Below, piece after piece: positions 23,113 through 31,042 of a stretch of DNA of 37,803 nucleotides. The translations under genes and the position numbers were made by a program. The notes below the pieces were generated by a model. That model was given only the letters and a program-made list of their open reading frames with translations, was not told where the DNA came from and ran no database searches. Each line of letters begins with the position of its first letter. Within the stretch, counting starts at the first letter, position 1. This stretch comes from Coxiellaceae bacterium UBA1530 (lineage in GTDB: Bacteria; Pseudomonadota; Gammaproteobacteria; Coxiellales; Coxiellaceae), in contig DCQA01000032.1 in assembly GCA_002323325.1 (NCBI GenBank), positions 1 to 37,803 on the forward strand, written 5' to 3'.

Positions 23113-23646
23113 ATGAAAAGTTTGATTGAAGCCATAGGATATACTCTATGGAATACACCTTGGTGGGTCTATATTTTATTAGCATATTGCGTCTTTGTAG
23201 GGGTTAAAGCCGCTAAAGGTGGAGTGATGCCTTACACAAAAGTCATTATTATCCCGATTATTTTCACATACTTATCACTGGATGCTTTACTATCTAACTT
23301 TTCTCTAGACGTATTTGTGATATCGGTATTTTTTGTAAGCTTATTGTTTGGAATCCTGAGTGGATTACTTCAAGCACTAAAGCAAAACATTGAGGTTGAT
23401 CGCTCACGTTTGTTAATTAAAGTCTCCGGAACGTGGTCAACTTTAGTGATCATACTCATCATTTTCTTCACTAAATATTACTTTGGCTATCAAAGCGCTG
23501 TTGATCCTGAATTATTAGAAAACACCCACTTCGAATTTGCCATGTTATTCGTCTCAGGCGTTACGGCTGGATTATTCATCGGACGCTTGGCATATTACAC
23601 ACGTCGATTATATTATGGCCCATCCGTTGAACTGCATGATGATTAG
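23113..23646 (+). CDS. Polytopic membrane protein, unknown function
   Basis: A 177-residue inner-membrane protein with about five hydrophobic helices (roughly 15-35, 44-62, 66-88, 106-124, 142-160). The start WNTPWWVYILLAYCVFVGVKAAKG, with Trp-rich entry into helix 1, resembles a family of small bacterial proteins of unknown function (DUF6622-like), from memory. The ATG has a strong GGGGG ribosome site. No functional motif is visible. It lies 107 bases beyond the hairpin after the DsbA-like gene and converges on the RNA helicase, so it is likely its own transcription unit. Confidence 0.75.
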   Translation: MKSLIEAIGYTLWNTPWWVYILLAYCVFVGVKAAKGGVMPYTKVIIIPIIFTYLSLDALLSNFSLDVFVISVFFVSLLFGILSGLLQALKQNIEVDRSRLLIKVSGTWSTLVIILIIFFTKYYFGYQSAVDPELLENTHFEFAMLFVSGVTAGLFIGRLAYYTRRLYYGPSVELHDD

Positions 23647-23681
23647 TCACTGATCTACCAACAGCTCCTAAAAAAAACTTA

Positions 23682-25181
23682 TTACGCAACCCGATGACGA
23701 GAACGATGCTTTGATGATCGACTTGACGATGCAGTTGATCGTGAAGCATAACTAGGACGACTATCTGACTGATTACTTGAACGCTGCGTTGAAGATCGTC
23801 TAGAGGGTGACCCTGAACGTGAGCCCTCATCAGAACTTTGACGTGACTGATCACTGGAACGTCGCGTTGAAGACCGTCTAGACGATGATCCTGAACGTGA
23901 ACCCTCATCAAAACATCGACGTGATGAAGAACCCGAACGACGATCTAATGAGTCACTCTGTGTTGATGCTTGTTTTCGACGAGTCTTTTTAGCTTGACCG
24001 TTTTTTAAGGATGACTTGCCTGACAACTTAACACCCAACTGTGTCACAGGGACATCATGAACGGGCTCGAAGTCATCGACTAACTCGCGGGTTAAGACTT
24101 GTTTTATCAAATGTTCGATTGCCGATAAAAGATGCACTTCATCGGCACTGACTAAGGATATGGCCTCACCTTTAGCCCCTGCACGCCCTGTGCGACCGAT
24201 ACGATGCACATAGTCTTCCGCTACATTGGGTAAATCAAAGTTAACCACTTGAGGCAACAACTCAATATCAATACCGCGAGCGGCCACATCGGTTGCTACT
24301 AAGACATTGACATCACCGGACTTAAAATTGGCCAACGCTTTCAGACGAGCATTTTGACTTTTGTTACCATGAATCGCCTCTGCAAGTACACCTTTGGCAT
24401 TTAAAAAATTAGTTAATTGATTCGCACGATGCTTAGTACGTGTGAATACCAACAGTTGTTTCCACGCACGATCTATCATGAGGTTAAATAGTAATTCAGA
24501 TTTCTTTTTCTGATCGACCGGGTGAACCCAATGCTTCACGCTCTTCACTGTGGTGTTTTTAGGGTTAAGCGAAATTTCAACCGGGTCTCGAACCAGGCCT
24601 TGGGCTAATTGGCGAATCTCATTGGAGAAGGTTGCTGAAAACAGTAAGTTTTGTCGTTTGGGTGGCAATATCGCAAGTATTTTTCGAATATCACGAATAA
24701 ATCCCATATCCAACATGCGATCAGCTTCATCTAACACCAACACTTGTAAGAATTTAAAGCGCACTGCATTTTGCTCGTATAAATCCAATAGTCGACCCGG
24801 TGTTGCCACTAAAATATCCGCCCCTTTACGCAGCCGCATCATTTGTGGATTGATCTTTACCCCACCATAGACCACAGTGGAACGTAAGTCGGTGTGGCTA
24901 CTATAAGTTCTGACACTCTCACCAATTTGAGCAGCGAGTTCTCGCGTAGGTGCTAAAATTAATGCATGCACACTATTGGCACGTGCACGGGGACCGTGAA
25001 GCAAACGCTCTAACACCGGCAATACAAAACTGGCCGTTTTACCCGTACCGGTTTGGGCAGCACCCATCACATCCCTTCCCTTGATCACCTCAGGGATGGC
25101 TTGCTGCTGTATGGGGGTAGGCTTTGGGTAACGAATAGACTGCAAAATAGACTCTGACAAGCCCATCGATGAAAAAGACAT
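23682..25181 (-). CDS. rhlE: DEAD-box RNA helicase, RhlE type, with Arg/Ser-repeat tail
   Basis: 499 residues. All helicase motifs are present: Q motif (FSSMGLSESI ... TPIQQQAIP), AQTGTGKT, PTRELAAQ, TPGRLLDL, DEAD in LDEADRMLD, SAT, ATDVAARGID and HRIGRTGRAG. The core (1-375) matches RhlE, a cytosolic ATP-dependent RNA unwindase in ribosome and RNA turnover. The last about 110 residues are unusual: a basic KKTRRKQ stretch, then a tail almost entirely of Ser, Arg, Gly, Asp and Gln containing a 26-residue repeat (DEGSRSG-S/P-SRRSS...). It resembles an RS domain and should be disordered and RNA-binding. RhlE tails are often basic, but this RS-like composition is rarer. Confidence 0.95.
   Translation of the reverse strand: MSFSSMGLSESILQSIRYPKPTPIQQQAIPEVIKGRDVMGAAQTGTGKTASFVLPVLERLLHGPRARANSVHALILAPTRELAAQIGESVRTYSSHTDLRSTVVYGGVKINPQMMRLRKGADILVATPGRLLDLYEQNAVRFKFLQVLVLDEADRMLDMGFIRDIRKILAILPPKRQNLLFSATFSNEIRQLAQGLVRDPVEISLNPKNTTVKSVKHWVHPVDQKKKSELLFNLMIDRAWKQLLVFTRTKHRANQLTNFLNAKGVLAEAIHGNKSQNARLKALANFKSGDVNVLVATDVAARGIDIELLPQVVNFDLPNVAEDYVHRIGRTGRAGAKGEAISLVSADEVHLLSAIEHLIKQVLTRELVDDFEPVHDVPVTQLGVKLSGKSSLKNGQAKKTRRKQASTQSDSLDRRSGSSSRRCFDEGSRSGSSSRRSSTRRSSDQSRQSSDEGSRSGSPSRRSSTQRSSNQSDSRPSYASRSTASSSRSSKHRSRHRVA
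23771..23926 (-). repeat. Two 78-bp tandem repeats in the helicase tail
   Basis: The segment starting GATTACTTGAACG at 23771 recurs, diverged, at 23849 (GATCACTGGAACG). The spacing is exactly 78 bases, confirmed by the GAGCCCTCATCA/GAACCCTCATCA pair at 23821 and 23899. It is in frame and encodes two 26-residue Arg/Ser-rich units, so slippage can change tail length without breaking the gene. Confidence 0.75.
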
Positions 25182-25588
25182 AGATAACTCACTGAAGTTG
25201 GATGGAAAAAAAAGGTGTTCAATCTGTAAACACGCAGAGTACAGTATAATTGCATAATGTAAAGGTTTTTGGGATTAAAATCAGCCTTTGCGATAAAATT
25301 AAAAACACAACACTTCCATTCGTCACAGTGACCGAAGATGACATAGATAGACATCAAAGATAGTCATTAATCGTTGAGCCATGTGCTCGGTTTAGTAAGA
25401 GCGTCTTAAACAGTAGCATCTTTCTGCGGAATTGCATTTATTTCTCAGAGTTATCACTATCTTAGTGCTAAAATACATACTGTCTTTGCCTCCATGGGAT
25501 TTTTTCAATAATCAGCACCAAACTGCTGAGGTTGTAGCACAAATAATTTTCCGAGACTTTAGAAGACCGCAATAACTAATGCAATGGG
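25182..25588. other. Intergenic region with no supported gene
   Basis: About 400 bases upstream of the helicase, AT-rich. The helicase leader and promoter should be in the first 150 bases. A plus-strand frame from about 25413 to 25575 is open for some 55 codons and ends just before the U-box remnant, but has no clear start or recognisable motif. It may be the decayed 5' part of that gene. Confidence 0.4.
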
Positions 25589-25951
25589 GTAGGAGACGTA
25601 TGCCCGATTACTCATCAGATTGTAGACGAACCAGTAAGCATACCTCGAATTAATCAATCATTTGAAAGATCCGCGTGACACGAATGGCTCAGCATTAGGG
25701 GAACAAATCCTCTTAATCCTGGTCAAACAATTACGCTTCTGGATGTTCAAACTGTCACTACGATACGTGATCAAATCAATGAATTAGTGAGTTCAGTGTG
25801 ACCTCAAACTCCTCAACGGTTTTCTATCATTGGTTAAACTGATTGTTTGTTATGTAATGATTTGTTTTCAGATACTTCCAGTAAAGATGCTCCAGGAACA
25901 TTAGCAGTCGAAGTGGAAGGAGCATCTGTTGCTCATGTTTTTCATGAGTAA
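25589..25951 (+). pseudogene. U-box domain (E3-ligase-like) gene remnant
   Basis: One plus-strand frame reads as a U-box domain: VGDVCPITHQIVDEPVSIP, QSFERSA, stop, HEWLSIRGTNPLNPGQTITL, then LDVQTVTTIRDQINELVSSV. This matches the U-box order: CPIT, D/E-PV, a xx(Y/F)(D/E)R segment, WL, T-(N/D)-PL, the TLLD-like loop, and the final R.QI helix. The frame is broken by TGA at 25676-25678, TGA at 25799-25801 and TAA at 25835-25837, and closes at 25949-25951, yet stays in phase throughout. A second part after the third stop (CLLCNDLFSDTSSKDAPG, then VEGASVAHVFHE) may be another zinc-finger/U-box-like unit. There is no usable start codon. U-box ligases are typical host-directed effectors of intracellular bacteria; this copy is dead. 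The rest of its original extent is unknown. Confidence 0.7.
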
Positions 25952-26292
25952 CATTTTCCATTTGTCATAATAGGAACAATAGTAAACGACATATTGATAA
26001 GGATCTAAATCATGAAGCTTATCCAATAGGGTGATATTTTGTGTGCTTTAGATTCGAAAGATCAATCTCATATTTTTTAGTTTTAAATATCACTGCCTTA
26101 AAATGATCAAAGCAAATACCAGTTATTTTTATTAATACATCACTAAGGGAAGACACAAGGACGAATATTAAAAAGTTCGAATAAAACATGTGTAAAATCA
26201 TGGAATTAGTCGAAAGTCAGTGACTCAAATGAAATGGCAGGAAAAAGTGTCGTTCATTAACTATAATTAAAAAAACGATGGAAAAATAGGAA
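25952..26292. other. Intergenic region, nothing supported
   Basis: About 340 very AT-rich bases between the U-box remnant and the acidic secreted protein gene. A 60-codon minus-strand frame (26019-26201) has no ribosome site and no family resemblance and is not called. The promoter of the next gene should be near its right end. Confidence 0.45.
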
Positions 26293-26298
26293 ATGATC

Positions 26299-26715
26299 AT
26301 GAAAATACTATCAACAGCCCTACTCACTATGGGATTACTCCACTATAGTTCTGTCACAGCGCAACAGACAATAACAATGAAGGTGAAAGAAATTTGTGAT
26401 TGGCAAAACAATTGTAGTGAAAAGTCGGATGTATGCGAGGTAGCGATATCTTACCCGCCTGGGGGTTACACGCATATAGATTCTAACGGGGAAATATCAA
26501 TACCTAGTGATGCTACAGAAATCACCGGGCGTGCATTTGGTTGGACAGCTGTAAAAAAGGGCATGGAGATTAAACAAAGATGTGATGATTATGATGCTGA
26601 TGAATATGGTGATGATGATGATAATGATGCTGATGAATATGGTGATGATGATGATGATAATGATTGCGAAGATACAGATGATTGTACTACAGTTGAAGTC
26701 CGTGTACTTATATAG
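26299..26715 (+). CDS. Secreted Asp-rich, Cys-containing protein of unknown function
   Basis: 138 residues. A clear signal peptide (MKILSTALLTMGLLHYSSVTA, cleavage before QQTIT) precedes a mature region with Cys pairs (EICDWQNNCSEKSDVC). The C-terminal third is a run of Asp with DADEYGDDDD repeated twice, then DCEDTDDC and a short hydrophobic end. No family is recognised. The acidic repeat could bind Ca2+ or other cations after export, and paired Cys suggest disulfides formed in the periplasm. An ATG six bases earlier is in frame, but AGGA is seven bases from the ATG at 26299. The gene is flanked by two pseudogenes, so it sits in decaying, variable DNA. Confidence 0.65.
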   Translation: MKILSTALLTMGLLHYSSVTAQQTITMKVKEICDWQNNCSEKSDVCEVAISYPPGGYTHIDSNGEISIPSDATEITGRAFGWTAVKKGMEIKQRCDDYDADEYGDDDDNDADEYGDDDDDNDCEDTDDCTTVEVRVLI

Positions 26716-27134
26716 CTCATAAGAGTCAAACCGTGAGGAGAATCGGTTTCTTTAGAAGTGTGATTTAGAATATTATTTTTATATTCAGTGTTAATAATGA
26801 AATCTGCAATATTCTCAAGCAGCGTTGAATTGTAAGTCTCAATCTCTTCAATCATTTGATCTAATCCAAACGCTTTATCTTCATCAATAGAATGCATTCG
26901 TTGAGTATAGGCCTTTACTTGATCGAATAGGTCTCTAGGAAAAACTCTAGCTGCCTCAATAGCATCTTCGATTTCCTAACCAAAAGCATCTTCGATCTCC
27001 TTACCAAATCCCGTAGGTTGGCTTACCTCACTAGGAGAAATTATTAGATCAAAAGTGTTTTTAAAATTTTCAATTTTTTGATTTAAATTTTCCAGCTTTT
27101 TCATATTTTCTGTGTGTTCATCTTCACTTATCAT
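26589..27134 (-). pseudogene. Broken gene with an in-frame amber codon in a tandem duplication
   Basis: A minus-strand frame begins at ATG 27132-27134 (GGAG six bases upstream) with MISEDEHTENMKKLENLNQK, a charged helical protein. At 26976-26978 it meets TAG, then continues in the same frame (EIEDAIEAARVFPRDLFDQV, MHSIDEDKAFGLDQMIEEIE) with the same composition. The stop lies in the second copy of a 24-bp tandem duplication (26961-26984 and 26985-27008, 22 of 24 bases equal). The intact copy encodes FGKEIEDA where the other encodes FG-stop-EIEDA, so a Lys AAG became TAG. The frame finally runs antisense into the acidic-repeat gene, ending at 26589; the true 3' end is probably nearer 26700. 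The family is not recognised. Confidence 0.6.
26593..26661 (+). repeat. Tandem Asp-rich coding repeat
   Basis: Two adjacent units starting GATGCTGATGAATATGG, 33 bases (26593-26625) and 36 bases (26626-26661), differ by one extra GAT triplet. The length difference is a multiple of three, so the reading frame is kept. Triplet slippage during replication is the likely origin. Confidence 0.85.
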
Positions 27135-27335
27135 ACTCCACTCCAACTTAACCCAGATAACACAACCGTTTATCATTCGAATTATAGTCGATTTATCAAT
27201 TGCTTTTACAAAACACCCATAAGTCGCTGATTATTGTTACTTTGCAATACTAGATATCACATGAACGCTGTATTGAATGATTAGTCACAAGAGCGATTAA
27301 TCACATAAAACCGATTGCAAAGTATTTTAGAAATA

Positions 27336-28463
27336 TTACGCAGACTTGGACGCTTGCTTAACAGGAATCAGTGAGCCGGTTTGTAACCAACGTTGTTTTC
27401 GACCCGTGCGATCGGTAATGTCTCCCGCTAACTGACCACAGGCTGCTGACACATCATCACCACGTGTTTTACGAATACGCGCATTCAGCCCTGCGCTGGC
27501 TAACTTACGTTGAAAGGCTAAAATGGTTTCAGGTGAAGACACTTGATACTGTGAACCGTCAAAAGGATTGAATGGAATCAAGTTAACTTTTGAAGGCACA
27601 CCTTCTAAGACTCGAATCAACTGCTTGGCATGCTGTATGGAATCATTGACACCTTGCAACATGACATATTCAAACATGATAGAACGATCATTATTAAAAT
27701 GTTCACGACACGCTTGCATCAAATCTTTGATGGGGTATTTTTTATTGATTGGCACCAGTTGATTACGCAACTCATCATTCGGCGCATGCAGTGACACCGC
27801 GAGTGATACCACACTGTCTTCACTCAGTTGACGCATTTTAGGAATCACACCCGAAGTACTCAAAGTCACACGGTATTTTGATAAACCAAAGGCTAAGTCG
27901 TTGAGCATAATCGCCATCGAATCACGCACAGGTTCATAGTTTAATAAAGGCTCGCCCATTCCCATCATCACGACGTTGGTAATCGCACGCGATTTTGCGA
28001 AGTTTTCTGACGCTAACTGATTAACAGCGAGCCATAATTGCCCAATGATTTCACCCTGCGTTAAATTACGATTAAAGCCTTCTTTACCCGTCGCACAAAA
28101 ACTGCAATTGAGTGCGCAACCGACTTGTGACGACACACACAACGTACCGCGATTCGCTTCTGGAATGAAAACCGTTTCAATCAAATTGCCATCGGTTAAA
28201 CGCAGCAACCATTTAATGGTGCCATCGGTAGCTGTGCGCGTTAAAGCAATTTCAGGGGTTTGGATCACCGTTTCTTCTGATAGACGTTTACGTAATGACT
28301 GACTGATATCACTCATGGCATCAAAGTCAGTAACGCCTCGCTGATAGATCCATTGAATAAGTTGTTTAACACGAAAACGTTTCTCCCCCCAGGAAGTCAT
28401 TAGAGATTCCAGTGACTCGATCGATAAATCGAGTAAATTGATGGAGGGAGTCGTGTCAGTCAT
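27336..28463 (-). CDS. rlmN: Dual-specificity RNA methyltransferase RlmN
   Basis: A 375-residue radical SAM enzyme that methylates C2 of A2503 in 23S rRNA and A37 of some tRNAs. The cluster motif C-x3-C-x2-C is CALNCSFCATG, preceded by the family VSSQVG. Other signatures are MGMGEPLLNY, SLAVSLHAPND, YVMLQGVNDS and NLIPFNPFDGSQY. The second catalytic Cys, which carries the methyl group, is in TRGDDVSAACGQLAGD near the C-terminus. The start codon overlaps the ndk stop in a TAATG arrangement, so the two genes are translationally coupled. In E. coli and relatives ndk-rlmN is also the gene order, which supports the call. Confidence 0.98.
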   Translation of the reverse strand: MTDTTPSINLLDLSIESLESLMTSWGEKRFRVKQLIQWIYQRGVTDFDAMSDISQSLRKRLSEETVIQTPEIALTRTATDGTIKWLLRLTDGNLIETVFIPEANRGTLCVSSQVGCALNCSFCATGKEGFNRNLTQGEIIGQLWLAVNQLASENFAKSRAITNVVMMGMGEPLLNYEPVRDSMAIMLNDLAFGLSKYRVTLSTSGVIPKMRQLSEDSVVSLAVSLHAPNDELRNQLVPINKKYPIKDLMQACREHFNNDRSIMFEYVMLQGVNDSIQHAKQLIRVLEGVPSKVNLIPFNPFDGSQYQVSSPETILAFQRKLASAGLNARIRKTRGDDVSAACGQLAGDITDRTGRKQRWLQTGSLIPVKQASKSA

Positions 28464-28870
28464 TATTCACCAAAGAAATAGTTGATTTCAAAAGCGGCGG
28501 TATCTGCTGCATCAGAACCATGCACCGCATTCGCTTCGATAGAATCAGCGAAGTCTTTACGGATAGTACCCGCATCAGCTTCTGCTGGGTTCGTTGCACC
28601 CATTAACTCACGATTTTTAGCAATCGCGTTGTCACCTTCAAGCACTTGAATCATCACAGGACCTGAGACCATGAACTGAACCAAGTCATTGAAAAAAGGT
28701 CTTTCTTTATGAACAGCATAAAAACCTTCCGCATCAGCTTGTGATAACTGTGCCATTTTTGCTGCTGCGATTTTAAGGCCTGCAGATTCAAAGCGATCAT
28801 AAATTTTACCAATGACATTTTTTGCAACAGCATCGGGCTTGATGATAGAGAGTGTTTTTTCCAGCGCCAT
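28463..28870 (-). CDS. ndk: Nucleoside diphosphate kinase
   Basis: 135 residues transferring the terminal phosphate from ATP to nucleoside diphosphates to balance NTP and dNTP pools. The conserved TLSIIKPDAV start (Lys11), RPFF, SGPV, MGATNP and the phospho-accepting His in ANAVHGSD near residue 117 are all present. It is a few residues shorter than the E. coli protein (143) at the C-terminus, where it ends NYFFGE. It is followed without a gap by rlmN. The ATG is preceded by AAGGAG-like bases, so the start is secure. Confidence 0.97.
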   Translation of the reverse strand: MALEKTLSIIKPDAVAKNVIGKIYDRFESAGLKIAAAKMAQLSQADAEGFYAVHKERPFFNDLVQFMVSGPVMIQVLEGDNAIAKNRELMGATNPAEADAGTIRKDFADSIEANAVHGSDAADTAAFEINYFFGE

Positions 28871-28949
28871 GATGACTCCTTATGTGTTTAAAGTTAAATC
28901 AATACCAAGTAATAAGCGGCGAATTATACGTGGAAATCGCCCTAAACTA

Positions 28950-28985
28950 AAGCACTCCCGCCCTTTTCCATGAGCGAGCGTGCTT
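28950..28985 (-). terminator. Hairpin terminator after typA
   Basis: On the minus strand AAGCAC-G-CTCGC pairs with GCGGG-A-GTGCTT around a 12-base loop, one mismatch in 12 positions. The hairpin stands about 30 bases past the typA stop and is followed by a short T-rich TTTAGTTT. The U tract is interrupted, so confidence is moderate. Confidence 0.5.
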
Positions 28986-29014
28986 AAAATAAAAAATTGA
29001 TGATAATCAGAAGA

Positions 29015-30823
29015 CTAGCGACTCAAGCGCTTTCTGTCAGACTCACTTAAGTGCTTTTTACGAATGCGTATTGAGCCCGGTGTCACCTCAACCAGCTCAT
29101 CATCGGCAATAAAGTCCATCGCCTGCTCTAAGGTCAAGCGAATCGGTGGAGTCAGGATGATACTTTCATCGGTACCAGACGCCCTCACGTTGGTGAGTTG
29201 TTTTTCTTTCGTTACATTCACTACTAAATCGTTATCTCTTGTGTGCACGCCAACAATCATACCTTCATAGACCTCAGTTTGCGGTTCACACATCATTTCA
29301 CCGCGCGACTGCAAATTCCATAACGCATATGCGGTAGCCTTGCCCGGTGCATTGGAAATTAATACGCCTCGGTGGCGAGATATAATAGCATCGCTAGTAG
29401 AGGGACCGTAATGATCAAACACGTGATACATCAACCCAGAGCCAGAAGTTAGGGTTAAGAAGCGACCATGAAAACCGATTAATCCGCGTGTTGGAATGAT
29501 GTATTCCAGACGAACACGGCCTTTACCATCAGGCTCCATCGATTGAAGCGCTCCCTTACGTGCGGCTAACTGCTGCATGATGTCACCTTGATGCTCTTCG
29601 TTAATATCGAGCACCACACTTTCGAACGGCTCTGATAGCACACCATCGATAGTTTTGGTGATCACTTCGGGACGTGATACAGCCAGCTCATAACCTTCTC
29701 GACGCATCGTCTCAATCAAAATAGCTAAATGCAATTCACCACGACCAGACACAATAAAACGATCACCTTCAGCACCTGGCTGAACACGTAACGCGACATT
29801 GGCAATGAGTTCTTTTTCTAGACGATCACCAATCTGACGACTAGTGACGTATTTACCTTCGCGACCTGCAAACGGTGACGTATTCACTAACATGGAGATA
29901 CTAACCGTTGGCTCATCCACAGCCAAAGCAGGCAAAGCCTCTTCACTACCCACCTCACATAACGTATCTGATATCCGTAAGCCATCAACACCCGATAACG
30001 CCACAATATCACCAGCCATCGCTGAGTCGACATCGGTGCGTTGTAAACCAGAAAATCCGTATAAATGTAACACACGACCGGTGCGTGTTTTACCATCGGC
30101 AGCAATCACCGTCACCGGTGTATTACGCTTAATGGATCCGCGCGTAATACGACCCGTACCAATAACACCCACATAACTGGAATAATCCAATGAACTGATT
30201 TGCATCTGAAACGGGCCATCTGCATTCACTTCGGGAGGAGAGACTTGATCAACAATGGTTTGTAGTAATGGCGTCATGTCTTCTTGCGCATCATCTAATG
30301 CGTTCATCGCAAAGCCTTGTAAGGCTGAGGCATAAATCACCGGAAAATCAAGCTGTTCATCACTCGCATCAAGACTGACAAATAAATCAAAAATTTGGTC
30401 AACCACCCAATCAGGGCGTGCTCCTTCACGATCGACCTTGTTGATCACAACAATCGGCTTTAACCCCCAACTAAAGGCCTTTTGAGTTACAAAACGCGTT
30501 TGTGGCATTGGACCGTCGACGGCATCAACCAATAACAACACCGAATCCACCATAGATAGAATACGCTCAACTTCTCCACCGAAATCCGCGTGTCCAGGTG
30601 TATCCACTATGTTTATACGATAACCTTCCCATTCAATCGCCGTGTTCTTCGCCAAAATGGTAATGCCGCGCTCTTTCTCAAGGGCATTAGAATCCATCAC
30701 ACGCTCCACCGGCTGGGCACGATCACCTAAAGTATTGGTTTGTCGCAAAAGCTTATCCACCAGCGTAGTTTTTCCATGGTCTACGTGGGCAATGATGGCA
30801 ATATTTCGAATGGAATCAATCAT
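29015..30823 (-). CDS. typA: Ribosome-associated GTPase TypA/BipA
   Basis: 602 residues of the translational GTPase family. The chosen ATG (30821-30823) starts MIDSIRNIAIIAHVDHGKTT, the canonical N-terminus; 27 extra codons upstream are out of family and lack a clear ribosome site. G motifs: AHVDHGKTTL, the switch region KERGITILAKNT, DTPGHADFGGEVERIL, and NKVD. Domains II to V follow, ending in the C-terminal domain (GLMYHVFDHYGP, NVRASGTDESIIL) that contacts the ribosome. TypA helps 50S assembly and stress responses such as growth in the cold. The gene is divergent from the permease gene at 31043 and is followed by ndk-rlmN on the same strand. Confidence 0.97.
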   Translation of the reverse strand: MIDSIRNIAIIAHVDHGKTTLVDKLLRQTNTLGDRAQPVERVMDSNALEKERGITILAKNTAIEWEGYRINIVDTPGHADFGGEVERILSMVDSVLLLVDAVDGPMPQTRFVTQKAFSWGLKPIVVINKVDREGARPDWVVDQIFDLFVSLDASDEQLDFPVIYASALQGFAMNALDDAQEDMTPLLQTIVDQVSPPEVNADGPFQMQISSLDYSSYVGVIGTGRITRGSIKRNTPVTVIAADGKTRTGRVLHLYGFSGLQRTDVDSAMAGDIVALSGVDGLRISDTLCEVGSEEALPALAVDEPTVSISMLVNTSPFAGREGKYVTSRQIGDRLEKELIANVALRVQPGAEGDRFIVSGRGELHLAILIETMRREGYELAVSRPEVITKTIDGVLSEPFESVVLDINEEHQGDIMQQLAARKGALQSMEPDGKGRVRLEYIIPTRGLIGFHGRFLTLTSGSGLMYHVFDHYGPSTSDAIISRHRGVLISNAPGKATAYALWNLQSRGEMMCEPQTEVYEGMIVGVHTRDNDLVVNVTKEKQLTNVRASGTDESIILTPPIRLTLEQAMDFIADDELVEVTPGSIRIRKKHLSESDRKRLSR

Positions 30824-31042
30824 GAGCTTCTTAGGGGTTCGTGAATAAGGCGTGGAGTATAGCAAACCACCCTGTGACTGCCTAACACTTTCACAATCAT
30901 GCATAGTTTAATGGCTCGTCCCCTTAAATTGACAAGACATGAGGCCGTGGGTAAGATCCGAAGCTTATGATTTAACCAACTATCCTATTTTCAAGTAAGC
31001 TTCTTTGATTGAAACACCAACCTCAACTCTTTTGGATGATGC

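Noticed and set aside
25676..25837. Reading the two TGA and one TAA in the U-box frame as recoded codons (selenocysteine or readthrough)
   Set aside because: There is no start codon and no SECIS-like structure seen; TGA is used as an ordinary stop elsewhere in the window (WD40 gene), and TAA would also have to be recoded. Decay is simpler.
26019..26201. A 60-codon minus-strand frame
   Set aside because: No ribosome site and no family resemblance; it lies in AT-rich decayed DNA.
29844..30176. Long antisense frames inside typA and other conserved genes
   Set aside because: They mirror the codon pattern of well-identified genes on the other strand.
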